From positions 12,839,001-12,903,000 of the forward strand of contig CM055318.2 of the NCBI GenBank assembly GCA_029255685.2: a DNA stretch of 64,000 nucleotides, in the 5' to 3' direction. A model generated the notes under the pieces. That model made no database searches. It had not been told where the DNA came from and saw only the letters and a list, made by a program, of their open reading frames with translations. The DNA is from Silene conica (lineage: Eukaryota; Streptophyta; Magnoliopsida; Caryophyllales; Caryophyllaceae). Made by a program: the position numbers and the translations under genes. Positions within the stretch are counted from its first letter, which is position 1; the number at the start of each line of letters is the position of its first letter. Below, one piece after another: positions 44,449-55,459 of this stretch.

Positions 44449-44494
44449 TCCCTTTAGGGATTTTTCAAAAAAAAGAAAAAATGTAACCATAGTT

Positions 44495-45146
44495 AGATAA
44501 GAGTTATATCAAACTACTTTTTTCATTTATATCCAAACTATCAATTTGCTTTTTCACATTTGTCAACGCGTGTTTTACGTGGTAAATATCGTTAGTTATC
44601 TATTTGTGAAAATTATAAAAGTTAGATATTTTTAATGTTCTCGTAAAGACGAATCAAACAAGATCCACATGAATATATTTTAACTTATGCTTGATTGTGA
44701 ATAGTGTGTAAAATTGAAAATGATAGTTTAGATATTAATGTGGAAGTAACTTTATAGTTTCTGATGTCTTTTACAGAGTTTTTGAGCTCCATTACAAAGT
44801 TCATTAATGTAACTTTGTAGACGAATATTGAAATTCGTAAAGGAATTGAGGGCAGTTAAAACGGTAACTAAGTTAACTTTAAAGTTAAGCCAGTAACTCT
44901 GTAAGCGCATTTGAAAAGTAACTAAGCTAATTTTAAAAGCTCAATTGAACTAAATTGAGTGAAATTGAGATGAAGTGAATTTAGTTGAATTAAAAGCTAA
45001 TTTTGTGAAGAGATTAACTGAATATAATTGATTGAACGTAAATAAAATTTAATGAAATATAGACAAACAAAATTGAAAGAAACTGAAATTAAGCTAGCAA
45101 GAACAAAGCCTTAATGAGTCTATAACTTAACAAAAAAATTAACGTA
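44495..45146. other. AT-rich sequence with a decayed MITE-like portion
   Basis: 44500-44740 resembles the inside of the Stowaway at 62883-63139 (TTGTGAATAGTGT, CATGAATATATTTT, AAGACGAATCAAA-type blocks in the same order). 44900-45100 is repetitive in GAATTGAA/AAATTGA motifs. No gene. Confidence 0.5.
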
Positions 45147-45891
45147 ATTGCTCATTCATATACGAGTTTTACTCATTCATATACTTTTTTCATTACTTTT
45201 CCATTTTATACCCTTTGCCTTGAAAAAATAAAAAAAAACTCTCTCTAATTCTCTCCCCCCCACATAATTAATCAAAATTTTCAAATCCGTCAAAATCAAA
45301 CAACTATGGATGCTAATTCTCGTATCGATCAAGTAATAATTCTAATCTCTACCTTTATCAATTATATTATATGAAATGAAATTAAAAAATTGATTTAGAT
45401 TGATTAAATTAGGGTTTCTTTAAATCGTTTTCTATTTTGTTCAATTTCTTCCTTATTCTTTTTTTTCGATTGTTATTTGGATTGAATTCTGTCACAATAA
45501 TGTTAGATTTATAGGATGTTTAATTAAAGGACAAATTAACATCGCATAAATTAAAATAATCAATGAGAATTCGCAGCTTTACAATTTGGATTGAATACTC
45601 AACAGCAAAAGCACAAACCTTGTCTATAATCTACATTAATGCTTCTCTGCATATTCCTTTGAATCTACACAAACCTTGTCTATATTCTACATAAATTCCT
45701 CACCTATAATCAGTGACGGTGAAATTGAGTCTGGAAAGGTGTTGTGCGCAGGGGAGGGGGAGTAGAGAGAGATGTTTCTTTGATTTTTTAGAGGAAACAT
45801 GTAAAATAAAATTGTAAATGTTGTGAAAAAATAGGGGTATTATGGTCATTTATGTATCTGATTGAGTAAAACTTGTATATGATTGAGCAAT
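45147..45891. mobile_element. Inverted-repeat element, 745 bp (family 1)
   Basis: Inverted termini of about 40 bp: ATTGCTCATTCATATACGAG...TTTTACTCATTCATATAC at the left, and ATTGCTCAATCATATACAAG...TTTTACTCAATCAGATAC read inward from the right. Inside is a leader-like stretch with ATGGATGCTAATTCTCG (45306) and a plausible donor. No target duplication is clear. Long terminal repeats with a possible captured exon would fit a Mutator-like non-autonomous element. Confidence 0.68.
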
Positions 45892-47061
45892 ACCCAAAAT
45901 TAAATAAAAATATTTTTATTGTAAACTTGTATGATTCTTTGAAGTGGAAATCTATTAGTTATAAGATATCAGTCTCAATCAAGGCTAAGACCCCTTCGAT
46001 TATACTCCGTATATGGTTGATCAAATCATAACTTTCTAGGGTAATTATCCAATTAGTTATGACATTATAAAAGAAAAGAAAAATGAGATTGTGGATTGAG
46101 TACAAATGTACAACAATACAATTAATTCATCATAGGGACGATACCCCTACATTAATTGGTTATTGAGTAATTGTGTATAAATGAAAGAGGGTAGAAGAAT
46201 GAAGAAGGTATGTGATATGAATATCCGTCGCGAGCTTGTAACGGATCAAGTTCTCCCAGTCGTATGTATAAGATAAAACTTTGAAAATCTCAGCTGCATT
46301 ATCTTTCCCTATCCAAAAGGATAATATGTGACATGTTATAAGTTTGCGACGAATATGTCGATTACAAATAAGAATTTGTGAGGCGAGATGATTAATGGGA
46401 GAGTCATGAGACTCGTGAGAAGGACAAAAAAGTGGAAGCCCACAGATGCATATTGCATAAAATGGGATCCATATCAACATTGCACAATTTATGGAGCAAA
46501 AGTGATCATACCTCCTACTACTACTACTACTTGTTAGATACTCATTTCATATATGGTTGATTAGAGACACATACCTTCTAATTTTCTTTGCGCATATGAT
46601 TATAGTCATCATAATAATTACTTTCACCATTTGTCAAGGACAAAGGCTCGCACCTAGCCAAAAGTCTATCAACTCACTTGTTCTGCCCCTGCTTTTGTGC
46701 TTTATTGGATTAACCCATCCTTGATATTTTAAGTATCTTGTTCTAATTTTAGAAAAATATTTATTAGAGTACTTATGTTTTTATATAATTAGAAAACAAC
46801 AATAAATGGATTGTCATTTTCTCATAAACAATTTTATATGAAAAATTTAGAATTTATTTTTGTTAATATGTTATACTATCACCTTTAAAATTAAGGGAAA
46901 TTAGTATTTTTTTTCCTATAAAAAAAAGTCGCAATGACAATTTTAACCAAAGTTGTATTTAGGGGGTGCGGTGTACACATCAACACCCCCATTCGTCAAT
47001 GATAAACTAAAAATGACAAGCAAAAGTAGCAATATGGTCTTTGTGGTGCAATGGTAAGTAA
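45892..47061. other. Unassigned sequence with a tRNA-like head before a Helitron
   Basis: No gene recognised; the minus frame 46160-46480 shows no family features. At 47037-47060 GTCTTTGTGGTGCAATGGTA resembles the 5' end of a tRNA-derived SINE (A-box), cut off by the Helitron at 47062. Confidence 0.4.
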
Positions 47062-48138
47062 CTAGTGTTAAACCCGTGCAAAATTGTACGAGTATATTTT
47101 TAGAAAAAATATGGTGGATAGTTAATAATCTTAATATTACCGAATAGTGTCAATAAAACATGAATATTGTGCATTCAATTTCCATTATATTGATAATAGG
47201 TTAAAATGCACATGATAATAATAATGGTATTTATATATCCATTCTTTTGTTGTTTTTTTTTTAAATCGATATAGATGTTATTTCAAGGTTTATTTTGTAC
47301 CGTTATGTTTATGATTTGATTTCGCAAAATATATAAATTTGTACACTATTATTGGTTGTTATATTAATATTATGTTATTTTTATTGCTTTTTAATTTAAC
47401 ATGAAATTTTAATTTCTGACAAGAGTATACCCGTTAAATATACGGTGCATTTTTGCAATCGAAAAAAAGCGACAATACTAAATTTAAAAACAAAATTGAG
47501 TAAAGTTAAAAAATTCCAATAAATAATTACAATACACAATATATCGATAAATTATATCGATGTTCTTAAAAGTATACCGGTTAAATATACCCGTGCATTT
47601 TTGCAATCGAAAAAAAAGCGACAATACTATTTATGAATTTATATAAAAAATGTTACGTAATATTTCTTAAACTACGTTATCAGGTATTTAATTAGAATTT
47701 CAGACAGTTATTTCTTAGGAAATTCGTAAATGAAATTGCGGTTTATTCTAAAATTTTAATACCATAAACTGTTTCAATGTTAAAACAGTTGTGCAAATTA
47801 TTAATTATCCACAGGTATATTCAATCCCGCTGTTAATCATTACGTAAAATTTACGGTTTATATTTTTAAAATCAAAATAGTTGTGCAAATAAATTACGCA
47901 ATTTTACACGAGTTTTTCGTAAAATTTCATGTTTACGAATTTATATAAAAAATGTTACGTAATATTTCTTAAACTACGATATCAGGTATATATTTAGAAT
48001 TTCAGGCGGTTATTTCCTAGAAAATTCATAAAAGAAATTGCGGGACCCACCTGAGAGAATTTAAAAAGAAAAAAATCACAATTGCATTGATGACGTGGCG
48101 CGTTGAGGGCTTCTGAAATGATTCAGTAATTATATAGA
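47062..48138 (-). mobile_element. Non-autonomous Helitron, 1.08 kb
   Basis: On the minus strand it starts TCTATATAATTACTG (from 48138, host A outside) and ends CTCGTACAATTTTGCACGGG (imperfect hairpin), TTTAACA, CTAG (47062-47065), host T. Inside are two pairs of diverged direct repeats: GTATACC-GTTAAATATAC plus TGCATTTTTGCAATCGAAAA (47420 and 47570), and TTTATATAAAAAATGTTACG plus TAATATTTCTTAAACTACG (47640 and 47940). Non-coding. Confidence 0.78.
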
Positions 48139-49013
48139 TAAGATTGGAAATTGTTGGTATAAGGTCTATTCGTTTCGATTTATTTTTGTTTCAATTAATT
48201 TAACTTATTTTTGCATATTTTCTCTGAATTTAACTTATATTTAAATAAGACAAAAATAAAAGTGCATAAAAACCACAAATGTTTTGTCTTTATCTACCCA
48301 AATGGGTTTTATTTGACCTGTCACAGGCTTGCGACGGATATTAACGTCACAAATGAGAATTTGTGTTTCTTAAAAGCATATGCTATATAAAAACCAAAAT
48401 ACTTAACTAAATGACTGACAGTCAAACTGATAAAAATTTGAAACTGATAAAAATTTGAAACTGATAATCCTATAATATACCAAAAAAATAAATTTCACTC
48501 AAAGGTCGTGGCCATTTTGTAAGCTTATTTTCCACGCCAGTTTTTTAAGAAATCGGTCCTTTATTATCCTCGTTTTTTATTTAAATAATTATTTTTAATC
48601 GTATTTAATTTCTTATCCTTCAATAATGAGTTCCTTAATAATTTTTCAAAGAATTTTTTTAGTTTACTATTTTTAATACGTTAAATTGGTGTGGTCATTA
48701 GTAATCTGCTAGTTAAGGAATAAAGTTATGTTTAGTTATTATAGTTTTTATTTAGTATAGCAAATTATATATTTTGGTATTATTTGTAAACTTTCATAAT
48801 GGTTGAAAACAAACATAGTAATAGAGATTATTGATGTATATAAATTGGATAGGTAAAATAAATTAAAACAAATGGAAAGAGAGAAATTAATTCATAAGTT
48901 AATGGTGGTGGGACACTTCTATTTTTCATTTCCTCAAATTTAGTAACCAATAGGAAATACTAAAAGTTGAGACAGACGGTCTTTTAATAAATTATTGTGA
49001 GATTATTGTTTTG
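48139..49013. other. Unassigned AT-rich sequence
   Basis: No gene or element termini recognised. A short direct repeat ACTGATAAAAATTTGAA occurs twice near 48430-48460. Confidence 0.4.
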
Positions 49014-49084
49014 TACTCCCTCCTACTTTTTATTGGTGTCCCATTGTGAGTAATCCGAGTATGGTACAAAATTTATGGAATATT

Positions 49085-49287
49085 TGTAACACCCCAAGAA
49101 TATGAGAGAAAAGTTGTCCCACATTGGTAGAATGTGAGGCTTGTGACATGTTTATAATAACTTTCACCCACCACTTAGTAACAAGATCTTGTGCTTTTGG
49201 GCTTAAGTGAGGACAAATAATGGGCCCAAAAGTGTGCACCCATCTTATTGGGGTTGTGTTACGACCGTGGTGGGTCGGGTTGTTACA
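49085..49287 (+). repeat. TRIM 5' LTR
   Basis: 203 bp, TGTAAC...GTTACA, followed by AA and the primer-binding motif. Confidence 0.93.
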
Positions 49288-49434
49288 AATGGTATCAGAG
49301 CGACCCTGCGACCGTGTGGTGAGCCTGTGGTCGGGAGTACCCGGGTCACACACCTAGCGGGGGAGGATTCTGGCCCTGGTTGTGGTCAAGTTTAAGGCAC
49401 AACGAGGACGTTGTGTTCTTTAAGTGGGGGAGTT

Positions 49435-49637
49435 TGTAACACCCCAAGAATATGAGAGAAACGTTGTCCCACATTGGTAGAATGTGAGGCTTGTGACATG
49501 TTTATAATAACTTTCACCCACCACTTAGTAACAAGATCTTGTGCTTTTGGGCTTAAGTGAGGACAAATAATGGGCCCAAAAGTGTGCACCCATCTTATTG
49601 GGGTTGTGTTACGACCGTGGTGGGTCGGGTTGTTACA
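49435..49637 (+). repeat. TRIM 3' LTR
   Basis: 203 bp, preceded by the polypurine tract. It differs from the 5' LTR at one position that I can see. Confidence 0.93.
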
Positions 49638-49858
49638 ATATTAGTTGTTTAATATTTTTTGGTTGTGTAGGGGTAAGAAATATTAGTTGTTTAATATTTT
49701 GGGTTAGGTTAGGAGTGAGTGGGTGGTAATAAGTGAAAATAGGTAAGGGTAGAATGGTAAAAAAACAAATAAAAAACTTACTAAATACTAGACAATGAGA
49801 CACTTTGGTGAATAAACCGAAATAGACAATGCGACATTTATAAAAAGTAGGAGGAATA

Positions 49859-50871
49859 CCTTTTTATTTGTATTTCGTAACTCTTTTGTTATTGATCGTA
49901 TCATAATAATTTCGTACTTATTTACATAATAAATGTATACATTTTATCATTAATAGTGATTTGTACTTATTATATTAGCTGTAATATCACTTTTTCTTAA
50001 CTTTGTACAATAGTCTCTCAATAAGCTTATTCAGAGCTTAGGAAAACTCTAAATGTTATTCCTTTTATAGTATATGGATATAATATGTTCACACATCTTA
50101 TTTCAATACATAATTAAATAGTAAATCGCATATTACAATTTTTTTAAATAATCTATTTTTTTCCTCCTCACTTTCCTCGTCTTCATTTGAGCTTACACCA
50201 CCGAATTCATTGTCTCGACAAATATTTTTGACTATTTCCATATTATCATCCTCCTCTTTACTTTTTAATAATTTATTTTCATAAAGTATTAAGGTTAGAA
50301 TATAAAATTAATGTGTTGTTTTTTTATTCAATTTTAATAAAATTTGTAGGGGTATTACCTTATGTAACGGTCTTATCACGTGTATTTTTCGCAAAATTTG
50401 ACCACTTTTTAGTTAATAATGATTATTTGGATAAATAGTAATTATGCTATGTGATTGGTCACTATTTAAAAAAAATATCCCACATAAGATGGTTGTACAA
50501 GAAAATTTGTGGAAATAGTATTTTTTTAAAACTCGTCAATACTATAGAATGGGTATGAGTTTATAGTTAACTTAGTTTAACTTTTCTATAGTTTAATTTT
50601 GCTGAACTTTTCTACTTATTTTTGCTGAACTGAAATTAACTCATTTTTTCTGAACTTAACTTATATTTGTTGAACCTAACTTATAGTGAAATAAAATCCA
50701 AAACAAGATGGCCTAACTCATATGTCCGACTTCCACGACAGTAATTTTACTTGTATTTTAAACGTTTTGCTTTCTGTTCTTTCCAATTTGAGATTGCCTC
50801 CACCTTTTTCCTTTTTTCCCTCCAAAATAAAAATCCCTACCATAGTACCATACTAAAAAACAAAATTATTT
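49859..50871. other. AT-rich sequence with GAACTTAACTTAT motifs
   Basis: 50540-50700 has repeated TGAACTTTTC, CTGAACTTAACTTATA and similar motifs like those at 39535-39715, probably remnants of one MITE family. No gene recognised. Confidence 0.45.
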
Positions 50872-51699
50872 TTTTCACATACGAATTTTACTCTTTCACA
50901 TACACTTTGTTCTTAACTTTTCATCTATTACCCTTCGTTATAACCTTGAATCTAATCAAATTAACTCAAAAAATTTCGACAATGAATCTTCATTGACTTA
51001 TAAATGAAAATTTATTTAAACAATTATTAGTATTATTCAATGCTATTTCTATCAATTATTAATTTGTTTTTGTTTGTTAATCATAACAATTATTAGTGAA
51101 ATTAGGGTTATAAAGTCAATTTCAAATTGTCGAAGCCAATCAACGAGTTATTGTAAATTTGTAGTACATGGTGCTTTTAGGCAGCCACTTTTTGCACAAA
51201 TTTGATAAGATTTCATTCTATTTTAATTTGAATCTTAATTAAGCAACAATTATATTATTGGAAATGTTTAACATTGTTGCTTTGTGCTTTGCTAAACCTA
51301 AAATATATACAAAAATAGTTAAGATCGAGTTTGATGATACACAAGAAGTTTTCTTTATCATGGGAGAGGGTGATGTTTTTTTAGTGACGAGAGAACCCGC
51401 AGCCGCTACCTTTGATGTGCACTGGGTAAACCCGCGAGTATATGTGATAGCCTGCAAATCACATACACCAGGTAAACCACCCGAGGGTGACAGACTCGAA
51501 GTCATGGGAGAGGCTGATGTTGAGGAGGGAAGTCAGGGTAGTGGTCTGGTGGACTGGTGGGTGGTGGTGTGCGGCGGTTAAGGTTGGTGATGAATAAGTA
51601 GGTTAAATGTATTGCATTTTGGGGAGGAAGATGAGAAAAAATAAGAAGGGTAAAAGAGTAAAATTCGTATGTGAAAGAGTAAAATTCGTGTGTGAAAAA
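50872..51699. mobile_element. Inverted-repeat element, 828 bp (relative of 45147-45891)
   Basis: Inverted termini: TTTTTCACATACGAATTTTA then CTCTTTCACATAC at the left, and TTTTTCACACACGAATTTTA then CTCTTTCACATAC read inward from the right. The repeated unit within each arm (TACTC-TTCA-ATAC) matches the arm structure of the element at 45147-45891. No target duplication is clear. It carries the open frame listed next. Confidence 0.7.
51258..51581 (+). CDS. Open frame of 107 codons inside an inverted-repeat element
   Basis: The product would start MEMFNIVALCFAKPKIYTK and contain a glycine/valine-rich tail. No family is recognised. The base composition is GC-richer than the surroundings, and part (51390-51480, ACCCGCAGCCGCTACC...GTGCACTGGGTAAACCC) resembles a widely dispersed plant repeat rather than a gene. 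I rate it as unlikely to be a real protein; a captured gene piece is the alternative. Confidence 0.2.
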   Translation: MEMFNIVALCFAKPKIYTKIVKIEFDDTQEVFFIMGEGDVFLVTREPAAATFDVHWVNPRVYVIACKSHTPGKPPEGDRLEVMGEADVEEGSQGSGLVDWWVVVCGG

Positions 51700-51805
51700 G
51701 CACGTTCCTAAAAAAATCAACATATTTTCAAATTTTTTGTTAATTTTTCCGCTTAAGTGATATTCTACTCGACAATATTTGTTTTTTTATTAATATTGAT
51801 GAATA

Positions 51806-52015
51806 TCTATATTTACTATTATTAATTAAATGATATTTATTTCCAAATTAATTTTATAACATCAATCATTACTTAACTTTTACCTAATAAGGCTAATAAT
51901 ATATCTCTTTAGAACTATATATGTAAATGAAGGTAAACTACATAAGTTTGATTAATTGTCAAATTTTATAATATCTGTATCTAAGTACCGTGCATCTGGA
52001 CGAGCCTTATACTAG
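51806..52015 (+). mobile_element. Possible 210-bp mini-Helitron
   Basis: Starts TCTATATTTACTATTATTAA after host A and ends CGTGCATCTGGACGAGCCTT, ATA, CTAG before host T. The end hairpin is weak, so this rests on terminal motifs only. Confidence 0.35.
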
Positions 52016-52092
52016 TTATTATTAATGTTTTAACATTTTTAGTGTAGATTTATTTGCCGCTATCTCGTATTTGGAGCTGCACTATTATAAAC

Positions 52093-52228
52093 AAATCCTA
52101 AATATGGCACTGATTTTAATACTATAGAATTTATACTCAAATCATGAACATCACCTCGTAAAATCCTAAATATGACACCGATTGTAATACTGATAGAATT
52201 TAAACTCAAATTATAAACATCACCCCGT
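52093..52228 (+). repeat. 68-bp tandem duplication
   Basis: AAATCCTAAATATGRCAC starts at 52093 and 52161, and both copies run to AACATCACC-CGTA. Moderate divergence between the two. Confidence 0.85.
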
Positions 52229-52397
52229 ATGACTTTATCGAGTGATCTCCTTTAATATTATGGAAAACTAGTTAAAAGAGGTTTTCTCTAAACGAAATGA
52301 AACAATAATTCAAATAATCTTAACCTTTTTTATTGACAACATGTTTGATGGCATACATGTTTGAATACGTAGACACTAGTAGGCTTGGATCATCTAT

Positions 52398-54056
52398 TTT
52401 TTTTTTGACAGATGTTTAAGATTTACTTATATTATTGTTTTTGCAATAGCATAAGTAGACCTAATTAGATACCTAGTACAATGACTTAAAGAAAAACAAA
52501 GACAACTAGTAATAAGATGTAGCAAAGAGTTGACTGTAGATGTGATATCCTTATCATGAGCTCTAACAACAAAGGCTTGATGGTAGTGGACATAAGATTG
52601 ACCAGTAGTGATGGTTCCAACTTCACCAGCATGTGTGACTTCCAAATACTGTCGATACGTATGAGTCGTAGAGAGACAAAAACAAGGTGAACTTACGCTC
52701 TTGCGAAAAGAACGTAGAAAGACAAAGTGACAAGCAAGACAAATAAGTCTGCCATGGATGGAGTAAAAACTCCTACACCTTAGAGATCGACTCCTTTGAT
52801 CATAAGTCCAACCGAATAAGAGATACAACATGTAGTTAAGAAGGACTAAGAAGAACCTCTCAACCAAATTCCGAACCAAAAGCGCTTTCTTACTAGAGGA
52901 GACTTTAGACGAACTAAAGGACAGGACACCCAAGTTCGAATAAGTCATAATCATCACATACAGAGAAATTATTTTGTGGACATGAAGATAAAGGTACTTA
53001 AGGTAACCTGACATTTAATTTTGTAGAACCACCGCAACCGACACACCCAAAACCATGGACGACCACATATCAACACAACCCAACACACCATTTTCGTACT
53101 GATTCCCATAATACCAATTTAAAACCAAAGAGGGACGAGAACCTCCATCACAACCGTCTATAACCAGAGAGCACAAAAGTTGCATAAGACGCACCAACAA
53201 CCAACCGAAACAGAAAAGAGGACCAACAGTCAAAACCGATCCGAACTCAAACAACCCACGACAACAGGCAAAGGAGACATGCAAGATCAAAAAGACACCC
53301 GTTTCACCAAAACGACACCTCCCAGGACCACCGTCCAACATGCAACCAGACCAAACGAAAGGACAACAAAGACAAACACAAGTGATAAGTAAAGGGACAG
53401 ATTGGTGGGGGGAAAGAGGGGATCACCAAAAAATACCCAAAACCCGACCACATAAAAACAACATAGCCTCAACCGGATGAGTTATACTCATCGACACATA
53501 CCGACAAGACCAAGAAGAATAGGCCAAACCAGCGATGAGGGAAATGGGGGGATCACCACTGGGAAAGAAACACGGATGACGGTGACAGGACAAGGAATCA
53601 GAGGGACATGAACCTCAGAGAAACAGATGCATGCAAACCAACAACACAGCCAATCAAAACGGGGAAAGACAACTCAGATGGAGATGGTCACAAACAAAGG
53701 CGCAGCTTTAAAGATTGTCCCAATCGAGATGACCGTCGACAACAAGGGGCCCCAACAAAGACAACATCCAAAAAAGCACACCGACATGCAACTAATGAAC
53801 TTGATTATAGAAGGAAAGACAAAGACTCAATCCATCAAGAAGAAGGAAAATTGGTATAAGCGGAATTGAACAGACAAGGAAATGGTGGTTCGCCGGAGAT
53901 GAGCGCAATCAGAGGCTCATCTCCGGCGAAAGGTGGTGAGATATGGGTAGAAGATGGATGGGTGGTAGTGGCGATGGAACAACAGAAGAGATTTGGGGTT
54001 CTTTTTATTTGGGGTATTTTTAAGAGAAAAGTTAGAGGAGAGAGAAAGGAGTGAGT
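52398..54056 (-). mobile_element. Retroposon-like unit ending in an A tract, minus strand
   Basis: Read on the minus strand, it begins with a CT-rich leader (CTCCTTTCTCTCTCC, near 54056) like an mRNA 5' UTR. It runs about 1.65 kb and ends CATCTGTCAAAAAAAAA at 52398-52411. Base composition changes sharply at the leader end. Minus frames of 108 (53015-53341) and 195 codons (52427-53014) exist but match no family I recognise, and a clear target duplication is missing. It could be a processed pseudogene, a non-autonomous LINE or a retroposed non-coding RNA. Confidence 0.45.
53889..53930. other. Perfect 16-bp stem, 10-nt loop hairpin
   Basis: TTCGCCGGAGATGAGC (53889-53904) and its exact reverse complement (53915-53930) are separated by 10 bases. 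GC-rich, it lies in the leader part of the retroposon-like unit. Confidence 0.85.
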
Positions 54057-54753
54057 CACTACAACAATATAATCTTCATTGTTGCAAAAGTTTCCCGAAA
54101 TAGCTGCCTGGTTTAATTTTGCTCATCCTAATATTTAGGTTGCCAATCTATGTCTCACATCATCGGTATTGTAAAGGTGAAAATTTGTCTCTTTAAATAA
54201 CTTGAAAATATTATAGTACGAGGTTTTTTGGGACGGAGTCCAAAAGTAAATTCGTGAGTGCTTGATTCAAAGCGAATAATATCATATTATTATTATGAAT
54301 AATGGACATAGATGCAACAAGAGGCCCAACACGAAAATTCACTCTTCCGCACGACACAAAATAAATTTTGTTAGGCCACATTATATGTCATTTCTAGATT
54401 GCTATACGAAATTAGGAGATCGTGTTAATTTATGAGGAATAGTGTAATGTGAAGCTAACCCTTAAGACACTTTGGATTTGATTAATAATTTGTTAAATTA
54501 AGTTCGTTTTAAATTAGTACGGTGTAAAACAGGTCTATAAATAAAAAAACTCATAGTAAGCCTTATAAGTTTAAACTGAAAATTAAAACTGAAAAAAGTG
54601 TTAAAGAAATCATTTTACAAAGACTCTTATGCAAGATTGCCTTAAACAAGAATTGATATTCCTAATAATTATACTCCCTATTTATGGAGCAACTAGCAAA
54701 TATTTATAGAATCAACGAATCAAATATGTGTTCATGGTGTGTTAATTTAGTGG
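54057..54753. other. Unassigned AT-rich sequence
   Basis: No gene or element terminus recognised. Confidence 0.4.
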
Positions 54754-55459
54754 TGTTGGAAATAAGTTGTTGTCAATGGCAAAATAAAAGAACAAAAACG
54801 GATTAGATAAACTTTTAATGTGTCACGGTATGATGGTTGCTGCCTTAGATGTTTAACTGCCCTCGACACGGTGTTGTCCAACTGAGAACGAAGCTCCCCA
54901 AGGAATACACATCTCTCCTCCAATTTGCACCCAAAAGGAAGAGTAGGAACTAGTATGTTATTGCTCAGATTGTTCGTAAGGAACAGAGAAAATAAGAGAT
55001 GATTTATAAAGAATGAATTGAGTGATTTGCAAATGAAACTTCATCTTATTTATAGTAAAATCAGAAATGCAGAAATAACGAACGAAATTAAAGCATTGCA
55101 ATTTTCCATTAATCTTTGGTGGAAAACGATAGAGATCAGAGTAAAAGCTTTGAACAATCATAAAACGAGAATGCGTATTTTCAATGTAGTGATTGCGCAA
55201 AAAAAAAGATGAGACAAACAGATTTCGGTTGCAAAACAAATCCCACCCCACGTGCGAGCCGGATGGCGGCAGTACGCGAGTGAAAAGAGTACATACTGAC
55301 CTTAATATTGCCAAATACTTAGTTGAGAAATACTAAGTATATAAACATAAGCAAAGTTCTTTATTTTCCAATGTGTGACAAAGCCAATTTTTTTTTTTAT
55401 TATTTCAATGTGGGACAAAACATTCTTATTCTTTCAATGTGGGACAAGGATTCCTAACA
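54754..55459 (-). mobile_element. Probable solo LTR (copia type), minus strand
   Basis: Read on the minus strand it begins TGTTAGGAATCCTTGTCCCA and repeats the TGTCCCACATTGAA motif, as many plant copia LTRs do. It has TATA-like motifs (TTTATATACTTAG; TCTATAAATAAGATG) and ends TTATTTCCAACA, giving imperfect TGTTRG/CYAACA ends over 706 bp. No primer-binding site follows it and no polypurine tract precedes it, so it is not part of a full element. A 5-bp target duplication is not visible. Confidence 0.55.

Larger units (their letters stand above)
39823..44477 (+). mobile_element. LINE (L1-type) insertion with 17-bp target duplication
   Basis: 4.65 kb flanked by the 17-bp direct repeat AAAATGTAACCATAGTT (39806-39822 and 44478-44494). 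It ends in an A-rich tail (44467-44477). ORF1 is represented by its C-terminal part only, so the copy is 5'-truncated. ORF2 encodes endonuclease, reverse transcriptase, zinc-binding and RNase H domains but has three lesions. It is GC-richer than its surroundings. Long target repeat, A tail and 5' truncation are hallmarks of target-primed reverse transcription. Confidence 0.95.
49085..49637 (+). mobile_element. TRIM: 553-bp miniature LTR retrotransposon
   Basis: Two 203-bp LTRs (49085-49287 and 49435-49637) start TGTAACACCCC and end GGGTTGTTACA. I find one difference between them (GAAAAGTTG versus GAAACGTTG). They flank only 147 bp, which begins with the tRNA-Met primer-binding motif TGGTATCAGAGC and ends with the polypurine tract GTGGGGGAGTT. 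The 5-bp target duplication is ATATT (49080-49084 and 49638-49642). No gag or pol, so it depends on another element for proteins. A single LTR difference makes it fairly recent. Confidence 0.95.
49016..49856. mobile_element. Stowaway MITE interrupted by a TRIM
   Basis: Flanked by TA (49014-49015 and 49857-49858). Termini CTCCCTCCTACTTTTTAT and TTCCTCCTACTTTTTATA (read inward from the right) are Stowaway-like inverted repeats. Without the TRIM and one 5-bp target copy, about 283 bp remain, a normal Stowaway size. Confidence 0.85.

Noticed and set aside
46160..46480. 106-codon minus-strand frame as a gene
   Set aside because: No recognisable domain, no promoter or intron support; composition is ordinary intergenic.
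49030..49589. Frames in the TRIM as coding genes
   Set aside because: They lie in the two LTR copies and merely repeat each other; the element is non-coding.
52427..53341. Minus-strand frames of 195 and 108 codons as host genes
   Set aside because: No family motifs, and they abut end to end inside a retroposon-like unit with an A tract.
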